A stretch of DNA of 64,000 nt from Enterobacterales bacterium (GCA_030949565.1 JAUZSK010000052.1:1-64000); one strand, 5' to 3'. Positions 41,730 through 53,433 are shown, counted from the first letter of the stretch. Made by a program: numbers and translations. The notes: generated by a model not told the origin, from the sequence alone.

Positions 41730-43731
41730 CTATTGTTCCTCAAATTCAATCAGTTGAGTGGTTTCGTCAACCAAATCACCAACGGCTACATAAACATCGG
41801 TCACTAGAAGATCCCTATGAGCCTTAATTTGGTGTTCCATTTTCATCGCCTCAACCACCATCAAACTATCGCCTTGATTGAGTTTATCGCCAACATTGAC
41901 CGCTATGTCGATCAGGGTGCCAGGCATGGGAGCCTTTAAATTTGCTTCGCTCGAAATGGGTTCCATTTGGGTTTGTTTTTTGTAGAACCTCAACACACCA
42001 AATGGAGCTACCCCTGAATAAAGTAAAATGCATACCCTGTTGATGCCAATCAAATTTCATTTTATGGGCGTTGAGATTAAGAATAATCTCGTGATCCAAA
42101 AATTCACCGGAGACAATAAATTCTTTCATTTGGTGTTCAATAATAATTTGTTCACTTTGGTAGTGTACCAACACCTCATAGGTTTGCTCGTTGTAGCGTA
42201 ATTGAAGTAAATATTGACTGGATTCATTGAGTCTCCAACCATCGGTGGTTGACCATGGAGAATAAGGATCAGCGACATTATTATTAATATATTTTTCTTT
42301 GTTTTGATAATTTAAATAAGCAAAACTAATAGCGCAGAGGATTTCATCATCGATAAAGTCCGTTGCAACACAAAGCTCTTCAAGGTTATCTTCGATAAAG
42401 TGGGTATCATATTCGGCATTTTTAATATTATCGTGATTGACCAGTTGATATAGAAAATCAATGTTAGTTGTTGGACCGGCTAGGTGAAATTTGGATAAAG
42501 CATTTTTGAGACGAACTCGTGCACCTTCTCTGGTTTTGTCCCAAACGATTAACTTGGCAATCATAGGATCATAGTAAACGCTAATTTGATCACCGGCTTT
42601 AATACCAGAATCAATTCGAATATAGGGATCATCAGTCGGAGTGTTTAAAAAACTCACTAATCCGCTAGATGGTAAAAATCCATTGGCTGGATCTTCAGCA
42701 TAAATTCTAGCTTCAAATGCATGCCCTACTTGTTGTATTTCTGATTGCTTTAAAGGTAGTGGCTGACCCATAGCGACAATCAACTGCCATTCAACCAAAT
42801 CCAGACCAGTGATCATTTCTGTTATCGGGTGCTCGACTTGAAGTCGAGTATTCATTTCCATAAAATAAAAGCTTTCATCGGAATCCAGCAGAAATTCAAC
42901 GGTGCCGGCTCCTTGATAGCCAATTGCTCTAGCCGATTCAATCGCTACGGCCGCCATTTGTTGGCGCAAGTCATCACTAAAATTACATGCCGGGGCCTCT
43001 TCTAAAACCTTTTGATGACGCCGCTGTAAACTACAATCTCGTTCAAAACAATGCACAATATTATTGTGGCAATCAGCAAATATCTGTATCTCAATATGTC
43101 TTGGTTGAGTTAAATACCTTTCCAATAAAACTCTATCATCGCCAAAGGAAGATAGAGATTCCCGTTTGCAGGCGATTAAAAGACTTGCGAAATCTTGTAG
43201 TGAATTAACCACTCTCATACCTTTGCCGCCGCCACCTGCGGTTGCTTTAATCAGTAGAGGAAAACCAATTTGTTCAGCCTGCTGTTTTAAAAAATCCTCT
43301 TCTTGGTTTTCACCATGATATCCAAGAACCAGTGGAATTTTGGCCTTTGTCATAATTTCTTTGGCTTGGCTTTTGGAACCCATTGCTTCTATAGCTTCAA
43401 TGGGAGGCCCTACAAAAATAATATTATTATCTTTACATGCCAAAGCAAATTCAGCATTTTCAGATAAAAAACCATATCCTGGGTGAATCGCATTGGCTTG
43501 GCTTTGTTTGGCGATTTGGATAATTTTATCGATCATAAGATAACTAGATTGAGCGGAAGCCTGTCCAACACAATAGGCTTCTTCGGCCATTAAACTATGC
43601 TTAGCTTGGCGGTCAATTTCTGAATAAATTGCGATGCAATGGATTCCCATTTGTTTTGCAGTCGTTATAATGCGACAAGCAATTTCGCCGCGATTGGCAA
43701 TTAATAATTTATTAATTTGTCGAGCTCTCAT
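41730..43731 (-). CDS. liuD: methylcrotonoyl-CoA carboxylase biotin-carrying subunit, frameshifted
   Basis: Biotin carboxylase/BCCP subunit of 3-methylcrotonyl-CoA carboxylase. The N-terminal ATP-grasp carboxylase begins [16 protein letters not shown], with [12 protein letters not shown] and [15 protein letters not shown]; the biotin lysine is in [10 protein letters not shown] near the end. The frame breaks in a run at 41976-41981 (T6 on the plus strand; T5 restores [16 protein letters not shown] and the biotinyl domain). Restored length is about 667, as expected. One base in a homopolymer, so possibly a sequencing error. Confidence 0.93.
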
Positions 43732-43785
43732 GGCTTGTCCTGTTCGTATCTGGGTTCTAGTAGTCCGGCTAAAATATAAGGTTTT

Positions 43786-44604
43786 TTATAGTTCTGTTTT
43801 GGTTTTTGAGTTCCAGTTGGCGGGGCGTTTTTCTAAGAAGGCAGCGACGCCTTCTTTACCTTCACTGGTCGAGCGTATATCGGCAATTCTTCTGGCTGTT
43901 TCTAACACCATCTCTTCGCCTAAGGCGCGTTCACTGACGTAGTTGATTAGGCGTTTTGCCTGTAGCATAGCGGTTGGACCATTAGCCAGCACTCGATTAA
44001 TATAATCCTGCGATTCATTGGATAATTCTTGGTCGTCAATGATCTTGTGCACAAGGTGAATATTTTGCGCCTCTTTGGCGTTAAATTTTTCAGCGGTTAA
44101 GAAAAAGCGTTTACAGTTACGCTCGCCAATGGCTTTAACCAAATAGGGACTAATAACTGATGGAATTAGACCGAGTTTAACTTCAGATAAACAAAAAACA
44201 GCATCGCTACTAGCCAAAACAAGATCACAGCAGGCGATAAGACCGACACCTCCACCATAGGCCGCTCCTTGAACAATCGCGATTGTGGTTTTATTACACT
44301 GATAAAGGGTTTGCATTAGTCCTGCAAGCTTTAACGAATCTTGATAATTTTCTTCCCAGCTATAATTGGACATACGCTTCATCCAATTAAGATCCGCGCC
44401 AGCTGAAAAACTTTTTCCAGCTGCATCTAAAACGATAATCCTTACGCTACTATCTTTATCAGCTTGACTGATGGCAGAGATCAACTGATCGATCATCAGA
44501 TCATCAAAAGCATTGTGCCTTTCAGGGCAATTAAGCGTGATTCGGCGTACGCCATTTTTATGCTTGTGAATAATTAAAAACTTTTTCTGCTGATTGTCAT
44601 TCAT
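43786..44604 (-). CDS. liuC: methylglutaconyl-CoA hydratase
   Basis: Crotonase-fold enzyme hydrating 3-methylglutaconyl-CoA to HMG-CoA. The 272 residues show the oxyanion-hole motifs SAGADLNWMKRM and IVQGAAYGGGVGLIACCDL and EVKLGLIPSVISPYLV. The SAGADLNWM form is typical of LiuC rather than general enoyl-CoA hydratases. It lies between liuB and liuD, 55-45 bp from each. Confidence 0.93.
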   Translation of the reverse strand: MNDNQQKKFLIIHKHKNGVRRITLNCPERHNAFDDLMIDQLISAISQADKDSSVRIIVLDAAGKSFSAGADLNWMKRMSNYSWEENYQDSLKLAGLMQTLYQCNKTTIAIVQGAAYGGGVGLIACCDLVLASSDAVFCLSEVKLGLIPSVISPYLVKAIGERNCKRFFLTAEKFNAKEAQNIHLVHKIIDDQELSNESQDYINRVLANGPTAMLQAKRLINYVSERALGEEMVLETARRIADIRSTSEGKEGVAAFLEKRPANWNSKTKTEL

Positions 44605-44648
44605 ATCTTATCGCTCATTTTATGGATGGGTGAATGAGGGTGATTGGA

Positions 44649-46256
44649 TCACATTCTAAATAGTCCAAACTCGGTTTTTATGGGGGCGGCATTGAGACTC
44701 ACGGAGAGTCCTAGCCCGAGTACTTTGCGAGTATCTTTTGGATCGATAATACCATCATCCCATAGTCTTGCACTGGCATAGTAGGGATGCCCTTGTTTTT
44801 CATAAAGTGCTTCGATCGGTGCTTTAAAATCAGCCTGTTGCTGTTCACTCCAATCAATTCCTTTTTTCTCAAAATTATCTTTTTTTATTTGCGTTAAAAC
44901 ACTGGCCGCTTGAGCTCCGCCCATCACCGAGATACGTGCATTTGGCCACATCCATAAAAAACGGGGACTGTAAGCTCTACCACACATACCATAATTGCCT
45001 GCGCCGAAACTACCACCGATGATCACTGTAAATTTTGCCACCTTGGCACAAGCTACCGCGGTAACCATTTTTGCACCATTTTTTGCAATGCCACTTGTTT
45101 CATATTTTTTACCCACCATAAAACCGGTAATATTTTGCAAAAAAACCAACGGTATATTACGTTGGCAACAGAGCTGAATAAAATGCGCACCTTTTAGGGC
45201 AGACTCTGAAAATAAAATGCCATTGTTGGCAATTATTCCAACCGGATAGCCCCAAATCTTAGCGAATCCGCAAACTAAAGTTGCACCATAAAGTGATTTA
45301 AATTCATCAAATTCACTATCGTCGACAATGCGAGCAATGATTTCTTTTATCTCAAAAGGTTGTTTTGTATCGGTTGGAATAATGCCATAAAGCTGCTGGC
45401 TAAGGGTAGTGGGGGCAACCGGCTCTGACCTTTGCCAAGTGCTTTGTTTGCTTAGGTTTAAACGACTGACAATATCACGGGTGATTTGCAAGGCATGTCG
45501 GTCGTGCATTGCATAATAGTCGGTGACACCGGACTCTCGACAGTGGACATCGGCGCCGCCAAGCTCTTCCGCGGTCACCACTTCTCCGGTGGCCGCTTTA
45601 ACTAAAGGGGGACCGGCTAAAAAGATCGTGCCTTGTTGTTTTACAATAATAGATTCATCGGCCATTGCTGGAACATAAGCACCGCCAGCGGTACAGCTGC
45701 CCATAACAACGGCGATTTGTGGTATGCCTTTGGCTGACATATTAGCTTGATTGTAAAAGATACGACCAAAATGATCACGATCGGGGAACACCTGATCTTG
45801 TTGCGGTAAATTAGCACCACCTGAGTCTACTAAATAAATACAAGGTAGATAATTTTGTTGTGCAATTTCCTGCGCTCTTAAATGTTTTTTAATGGTTTCT
45901 GGAAAATAGGTGCCACCTTTAACCGTGGCATCGTTAACCACTATCATACATTCTTGACCATTGACTCGCCCGATGCCGGTGATAATTCCTGCACTAGGCA
46001 CTTGATTGTCATAATTGTTATAAGCGGCTAATTGAGATAGCTCTAAAAAAGGAGAACCTGGGTCGATAAGATGAGTAATTCGCTCTCTGGGCAACAGCTT
46101 GCCACGATCAGTATGCTTTTTCTGTCTTTCTTTACCACCACCTTGGCTAATCACCTGCATTTTATCTTTTAGATCATCGACTAAACTTTGCATGGACTCA
46201 CTATTGGTTGCAAAGGATGAACTTTTTGGATTAATTTGACTAACGATACGTGGCAT
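44649..46256 (-). CDS. liuB: methylcrotonoyl-CoA carboxylase carboxyl-transferase subunit
   Basis: Beta subunit of 3-methylcrotonyl-CoA carboxylase, moving CO2 from biotin to methylcrotonyl-CoA. The 535-residue crotonase-fold protein begins like its family ([20 protein letters not shown]) and carries [34 protein letters not shown] and [19 protein letters not shown]. Its length matches known MCC-beta subunits. It directly precedes liuC. Confidence 0.95.
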   Translation of the reverse strand: MPRIVSQINPKSSSFATNSESMQSLVDDLKDKMQVISQGGGKERQKKHTDRGKLLPRERITHLIDPGSPFLELSQLAAYNNYDNQVPSAGIITGIGRVNGQECMIVVNDATVKGGTYFPETIKKHLRAQEIAQQNYLPCIYLVDSGGANLPQQDQVFPDRDHFGRIFYNQANMSAKGIPQIAVVMGSCTAGGAYVPAMADESIIVKQQGTIFLAGPPLVKAATGEVVTAEELGGADVHCRESGVTDYYAMHDRHALQITRDIVSRLNLSKQSTWQRSEPVAPTTLSQQLYGIIPTDTKQPFEIKEIIARIVDDSEFDEFKSLYGATLVCGFAKIWGYPVGIIANNGILFSESALKGAHFIQLCCQRNIPLVFLQNITGFMVGKKYETSGIAKNGAKMVTAVACAKVAKFTVIIGGSFGAGNYGMCGRAYSPRFLWMWPNARISVMGGAQAASVLTQIKKDNFEKKGIDWSEQQQADFKAPIEALYEKQGHPYYASARLWDDGIIDPKDTRKVLGLGLSVSLNAAPIKTEFGLFRM

Positions 46257-46289
46257 ACTGAATGTTCCTTGGCTTAGATGAGCAATAGT

Positions 46290-47433
46290 TTAACGATAAT
46301 CGGCCATCACTGAACGGTGAATGACCAATTTTTGTACTTCGCTGGTGCCTTCATAAATTTGACAAATTTTGACATCACGATAATAGCGCTCAACCGGAAA
46401 ATCATTGAGGTAACCGTAACCACCAAAAATTTGAATAGCTTCAGAACATATTTTTTTCAGCCATTTCAGAGGCAAATAGTTTAGCCATTGAAGCTTGTTC
46501 TAAACAGTTTTCGCCGCGGTCTTTCATTCGAGCCGCGCGCCAGATTAGCAGCCTTGCAGCATCCAGTTGAGTCGCCATATCGGCAATTTTAAAAGCGATT
46601 GCCTGATGCTGATGAATCAGTTTGCCAAAGGCTTGTCTCTCGCTAGCGTATTGTTTTGCGGCATCCAGAGCTGCCCGAGCAATACCGACACATTGTGCAG
46701 CAATTCCTATGCGACCACCTTCTAAACCTGATAAAGCGATTTTATAACCTTGCCCTTCTTGACCCAGTAGATGATGCTTTGGAATTTTGCAATCTTCAAA
46801 AGTTATTTGAGCCGTATCAGAGGCGTGTTGCCCCATTTTATTTTCAATATTGGTGACCTTATATCCGGCATTATCAGTGGGCACGATAAAAGCCGAAATT
46901 CCTTTTTTACCGGCACTAGGATCAGTGACTGCAAATACTATGGAGGTATCGGCATTCTTGCCGGAAGTTATAAATTGCTTCACACCGTTAATAATATAAT
47001 GATCATCCACGAATTTCGCTTTGCAACGGAGATCGGAAGCATCGGAACCTGCGTGAGGTTCGGTTAAACAAAAAGCAGCCAATTTTTCCCCTCTGGCCAA
47101 GGGTTTTAAAAATAATTCCTTTTGTTGCTCTGAGCCAAAGTTTAGGATAGGCATGCAACCCACCGAGTTAGTAACACTGATAATGGTTGAGCAGGCCGCA
47201 TCACCGGCAGCTATTTCTTCTAACACTAGAGCGGATGAAAAATATCCGATTTCGCAACCATCCCATTTTTCAGGCACTAGCATACCAAAAAAACCGAGTT
47301 CACCAAGACCCATTAAAGCTTCTTTGGGAAAGGTTTTATCTCTGTCCCAGCTGGCGGCATAAGGTGTTATTTTTTCTTTGACGTACTGCGCCGCTGCCTG
47401 TTGGATCATTTTCTCTTGGTCACTTAAAAACAT
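46290..47433 (-). CDS. acyl-CoA dehydrogenase (short/branched-chain), frameshifted
   Basis: FAD enzyme oxidising acyl-CoA to enoyl-CoA. It shows [32 protein letters not shown] and the closing [21 protein letters not shown]. The catalytic-glutamate region near the end reads [13 protein letters not shown]. The frame breaks at a T7 run (46451-46457 on the plus strand); T6 restores [20 protein letters not shown]. Restored length is about 380. It lies inside the leucine cluster next to liuA, so it may act on isobutyryl- or 2-methylbutyryl-CoA from valine/isoleucine (inference). Confidence 0.88.
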
Positions 47434-47485
47434 AAATACTTGTCTCGTTGGTGGTGATTGATAAAGGTTTAATAAAGCAAGCTAT

Positions 47486-48670
47486 TTAATCGATCAATTC
47501 AAAAGCCATCGCAGTTGCTTCACCGCCACCGATACAAAGAGAAGCGATACCTTTGTGTTTGCCGTATTTCTTTAATGCTGCCAATAGCGTGACAATGATG
47601 CGGCTACCACTAGCACCGATGGGATGTCCTAAAGCGCAAGCTCCGCCATGAATATTGACTTTGCAGGGGTCTAAATCGAGATCCTTAATGGCAGCCATGG
47701 TGACGACTGCAAAGGCTTCATTAATTTCCCATAAATCGACATCACTGATTTGCCAGTTTATTTTTTTTAATAGATCTTGCATCGCATTAACTGGGGCTAT
47801 GGTAAATTCGGCAGGTTTTCGAGCGTGTGTGGTATGCCCGACCACTTTAGCCAGTGCTTTTAAGCCACGCTTATCAGCTTCTGATTGTTTCATAAGGACT
47901 AGTGCCGCAGCGCCATCGGATATCGAACTCGCGTTGGCGGCGGTAATGCTTCCATCCTTTTTAAAGGCCGGTCGTAGTTGAGGTATCTTATCGAGGCGCG
48001 CTTTTAGCGGCTGTTCATCTTGGTCAAAAATAATTTCACCTTTACGGCTTTTAATTGTGACTGCAACTACTTCTGAATCAAAGGAGCCATCTTCGACGGC
48101 TTTTTTAGAACGTGCTAATGATTCTATAGCGAAAGCGTCTTGTTGTTCACGGCTAAACTGATAGCGATCGGCACACTCTTCGGCATAAAACCCCATAGCT
48201 TTGCCTTCATAGGCGTCCTCTAAACCGTCAAATGCCATATGGTCGAGTAGTTGGCCATGTCCAAAGCGGTAGCCAGCGCGCGCTTTAGGTAGCATATGCG
48301 GGGCATTACTCATGCTTTCCATACCACCAGCGACGATAATTGACTGACTGCCAGCAAGCAACAAATCATGCCCGAACATGACTGATTTCATACCCGAACC
48401 ACAGACCTTATTAATAGTAGTAGCGCCGGTTGATAAGGGTAAATCCGCTGCTAGTGTGGCTTGTCTGGCTGGCGCTTGACCAAGAGCTGCCGGTAATACA
48501 CAGCCCATGATGACTTCATTAACATTGTCCCCGGCTATTCCGGCACGACTAACCGCCGCTTTAATCGCGGTGGCACCCAAATCAGTTGATTTTACCGAGG
48601 ATAAAGCACCCATAAACCCACCTAAAGGGGTACGCGCCATAGAGACAATAACAATTGGATCTTGATTCAT
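47486..48670 (-). CDS. acetyl-CoA C-acetyltransferase (thiolase)
   Basis: Thiolase splitting acetoacetyl-CoA into two acetyl-CoA. The 394 residues contain the acyl-accepting cysteine in NKVCGSGMKSVM, NEAFAVV, and HGGACALGHPIGASGSR with the second catalytic pair; the usual C-terminal cysteine is in SLCIGGGEATAM. With ScoAB it completes conversion of acetoacetate to acetyl-CoA. The gene lies between liuA and the second acyl-CoA dehydrogenase. Confidence 0.93.
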   Translation of the reverse strand: MNQDPIVIVSMARTPLGGFMGALSSVKSTDLGATAIKAAVSRAGIAGDNVNEVIMGCVLPAALGQAPARQATLAADLPLSTGATTINKVCGSGMKSVMFGHDLLLAGSQSIIVAGGMESMSNAPHMLPKARAGYRFGHGQLLDHMAFDGLEDAYEGKAMGFYAEECADRYQFSREQQDAFAIESLARSKKAVEDGSFDSEVVAVTIKSRKGEIIFDQDEQPLKARLDKIPQLRPAFKKDGSITAANASSISDGAAALVLMKQSEADKRGLKALAKVVGHTTHARKPAEFTIAPVNAMQDLLKKINWQISDVDLWEINEAFAVVTMAAIKDLDLDPCKVNIHGGACALGHPIGASGSRIIVTLLAALKKYGKHKGIASLCIGGGEATAMAFELID

Positions 48671-48761
48671 CGTTGTTTCCTTTTCAATTAATTTAAACGA
48701 GTTTAAGGATGGTTAATCTTGTATTAAACTCGCAGATAAATAATGCTTCGATAATAGCCTG

Positions 48762-49919
48762 TTAAGCGGTTTCTTTAAAGAGTTCTCTGCCGATCAACAT
48801 GCGTCTAATTTCAGAAGTGCCTGCACCAATTTCATAAAGTTTGGCATCGCGTAATAAACGACCGCAAGCGAACTCGTTTATATAGCCATTACCACCCAGG
48901 CATTGAATGGCATCTAAAGCCATTTGGGTGGATTTTTCTGAGGCATAAAGAATGGCTCCCGCCGAGTCTTTCCTTGTGGTTTCACCTCGGTCACAGGCCT
49001 GCGCGACTTGATAGACATAAGCTTTACTTGCGTTCATGGTGGTGTACATATCCGCCAATTTAGCTTGCATTAGCTGAAATTCACCAATCGCTTTACCAAA
49101 TTGTTTTCTTTCATGGACGTAGGGTAAAACAATATCCATGCAGGCTTGCATAATACCCAGTGAGCCGCCAGACAGAACCAGCCGTTCAAAATCGAGACCG
49201 CTCATTAGTACCTTGACTCCGTGATTTAATTGACCCAACAGGTTCTCTTTCGGTACTTTACAATCTTGAAATACTAGCTCACAGGTATTAGAACCTCGCA
49301 TGCCGAGCTTGTCCAGTTTTTGTGCGGTACTGAAGCCTTCAAACTCTCTTTCCACGATAAAAGCTGATATTCCTTTAGATCCGGCGCGGGGATCGGTTTT
49401 GGCATAAACAATCAATACCGACGCATCCGGTCCATTGGTAATCCACATCTTGTTTCCGTTTAGCAAAAAATAATCACCTTTATCCTCGGCTTTTAATGCC
49501 ATACTAACCACATCTGAACCAGCGGATGGCTCGCTCATGGCTAAAGCTCCCACTTGCTCACCGCTACAGAGCTTAGGTAAATACTTGAGCTTTTGCTCAT
49601 GACTAGCATTTTTTCTTAATTGGTTAATGCACAGATTAGAATGAGCGCCATAACTTAAACCAACGCTGGCTGAAGCTCGGCTGATTTCTTCCATTGCCAC
49701 AACATGTTCTAAATAACCGAGGCCTGAACCTCCGTATTCTTCTTCGAGCGTGATTCCAAGCAGACCCATGTCCCCATTTTTCCGCCAGTGGTCAGGGAAT
49801 TCATTTTTTTGGTCAATTTCCGCTGCCAGTGGTGCGATTTCCTTTTGTGCAAAGGCGCGAACCGAATCGCGGATCATGTCTGCTGTTTCTCCCAGATTAA
49901 AGTTAAACAAGGCATTCAT
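48762..49919 (-). CDS. liuA: isovaleryl-CoA dehydrogenase
   Basis: FAD enzyme oxidising isovaleryl-CoA to 3-methylcrotonyl-CoA. The 385 residues include [61 protein letters not shown] and [20 protein letters not shown]. The catalytic glutamate of isovaleryl-CoA dehydrogenases lies in helix G ([12 protein letters not shown]), seen here, which favours the isovaleryl enzyme. Its ATG overlaps the liuR stop (ATGA). Confidence 0.93.
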   Translation of the reverse strand: MNALFNFNLGETADMIRDSVRAFAQKEIAPLAAEIDQKNEFPDHWRKNGDMGLLGITLEEEYGGSGLGYLEHVVAMEEISRASASVGLSYGAHSNLCINQLRKNASHEQKLKYLPKLCSGEQVGALAMSEPSAGSDVVSMALKAEDKGDYFLLNGNKMWITNGPDASVLIVYAKTDPRAGSKGISAFIVEREFEGFSTAQKLDKLGMRGSNTCELVFQDCKVPKENLLGQLNHGVKVLMSGLDFERLVLSGGSLGIMQACMDIVLPYVHERKQFGKAIGEFQLMQAKLADMYTTMNASKAYVYQVAQACDRGETTRKDSAGAILYASEKSTQMALDAIQCLGGNGYINEFACGRLLRDAKLYEIGAGTSEIRRMLIGRELFKETA

Positions 49920-50310
49920 ATCGCGGCTCCTTGCTTGAGTTTTTGCTCTAGATGATCGAGTTCTTGTAACATTGTTTTGATATCCTGTTGCTGCTCGGCC
50001 AATGATAGGCGGCGTTGCTGGATTTTTTTAATTAATAGCAGAGTTTGCTTTTGCTCATCAGCGGGCGAGGCGTACATTGAAATAATCTCTCCGATTTCAT
50101 CTAGTGAAAATCCGATTCTTCTGCCTCTTAAGATAAGCTGAAGTCGGACTCTATCACCACGAGTAAAAATACGTTGAGTACCTTGCCTAGTTGGGGAAAT
50201 GAGTTTTTTTTTTGTTCATAGTGTCGGATAGAGCGGGGAGTCACTTCAAATTCATCAGCCAATTGGCTAATGCTATAGGTTTGCTGATTGTTTGCATTGA
50301 TATTTTTCAT
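49916..50310 (-). CDS. liuR: MerR-family regulator of the leucine cluster, frameshifted
   Basis: First gene of the leftward liu operon. From ATG 50310 it reads [22 protein letters not shown], the MerR winged helix. It breaks in a T10 run at 50204-50213 (T8 would restore [16 protein letters not shown]) and continues [20 protein letters not shown], then a dimerising coiled coil with [14 protein letters not shown]. Restored length is about 131, the normal LiuR size. It probably senses an isovaleryl- or methylcrotonyl-type CoA and controls the operon (known for the family in other bacteria). The long run makes slippage or sequencing error likely. Confidence 0.88.
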
Positions 50311-50489
50311 ATCAGGATTATAGTTTACCCTTACGTAAAGGTAAAGATGCAAATTGGTTTTTCTGTAAATTGGTCTAAACTATAACTTATGGGTTCATTA
50401 ATTGAATGAGACGGTATATATTTTAAAAAGCATAGAATGAAATTAATACCACCCATAATAATATTCTAAGCTTGAAAATGGATGACTAA

Positions 50490-50978
50490 TTGAAACAATC
50501 AGGATTTACATTAATTGAACTGGTGGTAGTATTGGTTATTATTGCCCTGCTGTCAGCAGTGGCGGTACCAAAGTATATTGGTTTACAAACGAGCGCGAGA
50601 AGCGCTTCTGTGGATGGGATTTCCGCTAGCTTTCGTTCGGCGGTCAATTTGGTACATATGACCTGGTTCGTAAAAGGTCACACAACATCTACTTCAGATT
50701 TGCAAGGCTTCGGAAATAATGATTTAGAAATTAATAATCAAGGCTGGCCAACTTCAACTTCCGGTGCAACCACAATTTCCAGTGCAAGTCATTGTGTGTT
50801 GGTTTGGCGGGGGATACTTGATAATGCGCCAACGGTAGCTACCTATACAGGATTAGACTACCAAGCAAGCCTAGTATCCGGCGCAACGACCTCTTGTGAT
50901 TTTACGCTTAAAGAGGACTCTAGTATGCATATTATTTATGACTCTTTAACGGGTAAGGTTTCTCGTGTTAATGATTGA
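50490..50978 (+). CDS. type IV pilin-like protein (MSHA type)
   Basis: The 162-residue product begins MKQSGFTLIELVVVLVIIAL, a class III prepilin signal with cleavage between Gly5 and Phe6 and the conserved Glu of the mature protein. Two cysteines (SHCVLVW and TTSCDFTL) should form the C-terminal disulphide loop. The start is TTG 50490; ATG 50478 in another frame stops at once. No pilus assembly genes lie near, so it is an orphan. Divergent from liuR. Confidence 0.75.
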   Translation: MKQSGFTLIELVVVLVIIALLSAVAVPKYIGLQTSARSASVDGISASFRSAVNLVHMTWFVKGHTTSTSDLQGFGNNDLEINNQGWPTSTSGATTISSASHCVLVWRGILDNAPTVATYTGLDYQASLVSGATTSCDFTLKEDSSMHIIYDSLTGKVSRVND

Positions 50979-51073
50979 GTTTTTTATTCTGTTATTGCAT
51001 AGAAAAATCTGTAGAGATGTCGCTCTTTAATCCTAAAACAACGACATCAAAATTTTAAAAGATCGTTACTATT

Positions 51074-52930
51074 CTACCAGCCACATTGGCGAGCTTTGTT
51101 CTGCTCGTCTAGCCAATTTTTAAGGGGGGCAAAATAATCTAAAATAGCGCTGGCGTCCATTTGTCTTTGTCCCGTCATGGCTTCTAGTGCATCCTGCCAA
51201 GGCTTGCTTGCACCCATTTCTAACATGGCTTTCAACTTCGCGCCCGCGTCCTTATTTCCGTAAATCGAGCAACGATGCAACGGACCGGTGTTACCGGCTG
51301 TTTTACAAAGCTCGCGATGAAATTGAAACTGCAAGATACGGGCTAAAAAATAACGAGAGTAGGGTGTATTTCCGGGTACATGATACTTTGCACCTGGATC
51401 AAAATCGGCTTCTGTGCGGGAAACTGGGGCTTTAACACCCTGATATTTTTGTCTAAGCTCCCACCAAGCCTTATTATATTGATCTGGCTTGATTTCGCCG
51501 TTAAAAACACCCCAGCGCCACTTATCAACGAGTAAACCAAAGGGTAAAAAAGCGACCCCATCTAGGGCTTTTTTCATCAGAAATGGAATATCACCACTGG
51601 CATCAGGCTCTTTTTCGATAAGCCCTATTTGACGAAGGTATTTAGGTGTGATGGAAAGCGCAATGGTATCACCGATGGCTTCATGGAAGCCGTCATTGGC
51701 ACTGTTTCGGTATAGAAAGTCCTGCTTTAAATTGTAGGCTCGCTGATAAAAATTATGTCCTAATTCGTGATGTATCACGACAAAGTCCTCAGCATTTTTC
51801 TGGATACACATTTTTATTCGATAATCGGTGGTGCTTAAGTCCCAAGCGCTTGCATGACATTGAACCGCGCGGTCACGCGGTTTGGTGAATAATGATTTTT
51901 GCCAAAAAGTATCGGGAAGACGTTTAAATCCCAGGGATTGAAAAAAGTTTTCAGCGGTTCTGACCATGGCTTTTTCATCATAGCCTTTAATTTCTAAGCG
52001 TTTGGTAAGATCAATTGCCTGTGTGGTGGTCTTAGGCGCTACTGCTGGATAAATATTGTCCCAACTTTGAGCCCACATGTTGCCCAGTAGATGCGCTGGA
52101 ATGGGTCCTGTTTTAGACACCACGTCATCGCCATATTTTGCATTCAGTTTGGCTCTAACATGACACTGTAAAGCTGAGTAAAGGGGCTTTACTTGGTTCC
52201 ACAGGCGGTCCATTTCAGACGCAAAAGCATCTGCATCCATGTCGTATTTAGAACGCCATAACGCGCCGGTATCTTTATAACCTAACTGCTTAGCACCTTG
52301 ATTAGCTATTTCAACCATACGTTGATACTTGGAACGCATTTGCGGTGAGACTTTGCGCCAGTTTAGCCATGCTGATAGCATTTCATCGGGGTTATCGGAA
52401 TCTGCTAGGGTGTTACTCAATTCTGTCAGATCAAAGCATTGTCCATCTTCTGTACAACCCTTTGCATAGGTTGCATCAAGCCCGGAAGTTATCTGAGCCA
52501 GTTCTGCCGTGAGTTGATCGTCATCCGGTGCAGGAATGACTAATCCTGACTTTAATATGTCCAGTTTTCGTTGGGTATCATAGTCTAGCTTTAATCCGAT
52601 AAAGGCTTTGGTACCTAATGCCAATTTCACCGCTTTTTTGGTGGCTTCTTCGCCAGCTTTAGCGGCAAGGGCATTGGTATCATCGGTAACAAAGTTTGCC
52701 TGCACCCAAAACGCTTGGTTGGTTATTGTGAAATCTTTTTCCAGTGAAACTTCAGCATCCGCGACGTATTGTTTGGCATCGTCAAGCGTTGCTTTTTTAG
52801 CTGCTTGTTGGGTTTGTTTGGTTTGGCTAGACGGTGCCTCAGGTTGGCAGGCTGACAAAACTGCAAAAGCGGTTAAGGATAATATGCCTAACTTTGCTTT
52901 ATGCTTCAGGTTAATGAAAATTTGACTCAT
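51074..52930 (-). CDS. peptidase M2 family dipeptidyl carboxypeptidase (ACE-like) lipoprotein
   Basis: Zinc peptidase related to angiotensin-converting enzyme, removing C-terminal dipeptides. The 618 residues begin with a lipoprotein signal (lipobox LSACQP, Cys28). The metal motif VIHHELGHNFYQ is at about residue 383, with NDGFHEAIGDTIALSI supplying the third ligand. The closing region YHVPGNTPYSRYFLARILQF is family-typical. A periplasmic, membrane-anchored location is expected. It is monocistronic. Confidence 0.92.
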   Translation of the reverse strand: MSQIFINLKHKAKLGILSLTAFAVLSACQPEAPSSQTKQTQQAAKKATLDDAKQYVADAEVSLEKDFTITNQAFWVQANFVTDDTNALAAKAGEEATKKAVKLALGTKAFIGLKLDYDTQRKLDILKSGLVIPAPDDDQLTAELAQITSGLDATYAKGCTEDGQCFDLTELSNTLADSDNPDEMLSAWLNWRKVSPQMRSKYQRMVEIANQGAKQLGYKDTGALWRSKYDMDADAFASEMDRLWNQVKPLYSALQCHVRAKLNAKYGDDVVSKTGPIPAHLLGNMWAQSWDNIYPAVAPKTTTQAIDLTKRLEIKGYDEKAMVRTAENFFQSLGFKRLPDTFWQKSLFTKPRDRAVQCHASAWDLSTTDYRIKMCIQKNAEDFVVIHHELGHNFYQRAYNLKQDFLYRNSANDGFHEAIGDTIALSITPKYLRQIGLIEKEPDASGDIPFLMKKALDGVAFLPFGLLVDKWRWGVFNGEIKPDQYNKAWWELRQKYQGVKAPVSRTEADFDPGAKYHVPGNTPYSRYFLARILQFQFHRELCKTAGNTGPLHRCSIYGNKDAGAKLKAMLEMGASKPWQDALEAMTGQRQMDASAILDYFAPLKNWLDEQNKARQCGW

Positions 52931-53433
52931 AGTTGTTACCTTAATCCTGTTAATTTAAAAATGAATGGGGCATTTGATTGACGCTAAGCGTTTAAAATTT
53001 AAATATATTATAACGACTATTCAATTAGCCTACCTTAGGTATCAGACACTTTTATTGGATGGCTCGTATTTTAGATAAGCCTATCAAGTGTTCGATTGAC
53101 TTAAACCATGCTATCAATTAGTGATGAACAAGGTTGTTAGACCATATTGTTAGTAAGAATAACGAGCTTTGCCCAGTATCTCAAGTTTTGTGTGAATTGA
53201 AACGTTAAAGTGTGAACTGGCTTTCTGGTATTGGTCAAATTTTGTGCTAGTATAATTGCTACAGGATGTGAATTGTTGTAGTATTCAATAGGACTATGAA
53301 AATTAACTAATTGTCAGCACTACTGGCGTGTCGTTTAGCCATATTGATAGATTGTTATTTTCCACCTAGTTAGAAACAACAACAAAAATGAAGATAGTGA
53401 TGTCCCCAACTTTTTATAGGCTTAGGTGTTACC
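52931..53433. other. intergenic region with a possible promoter
   Basis: No gene in 500 bp. TATAAT at 53251-53256 could be a -10 box about 180 bp before the next gene, leaving room for a long leader or a small RNA, but no -35 at normal spacing is seen. No terminator pair was noticed. Confidence 0.3.
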
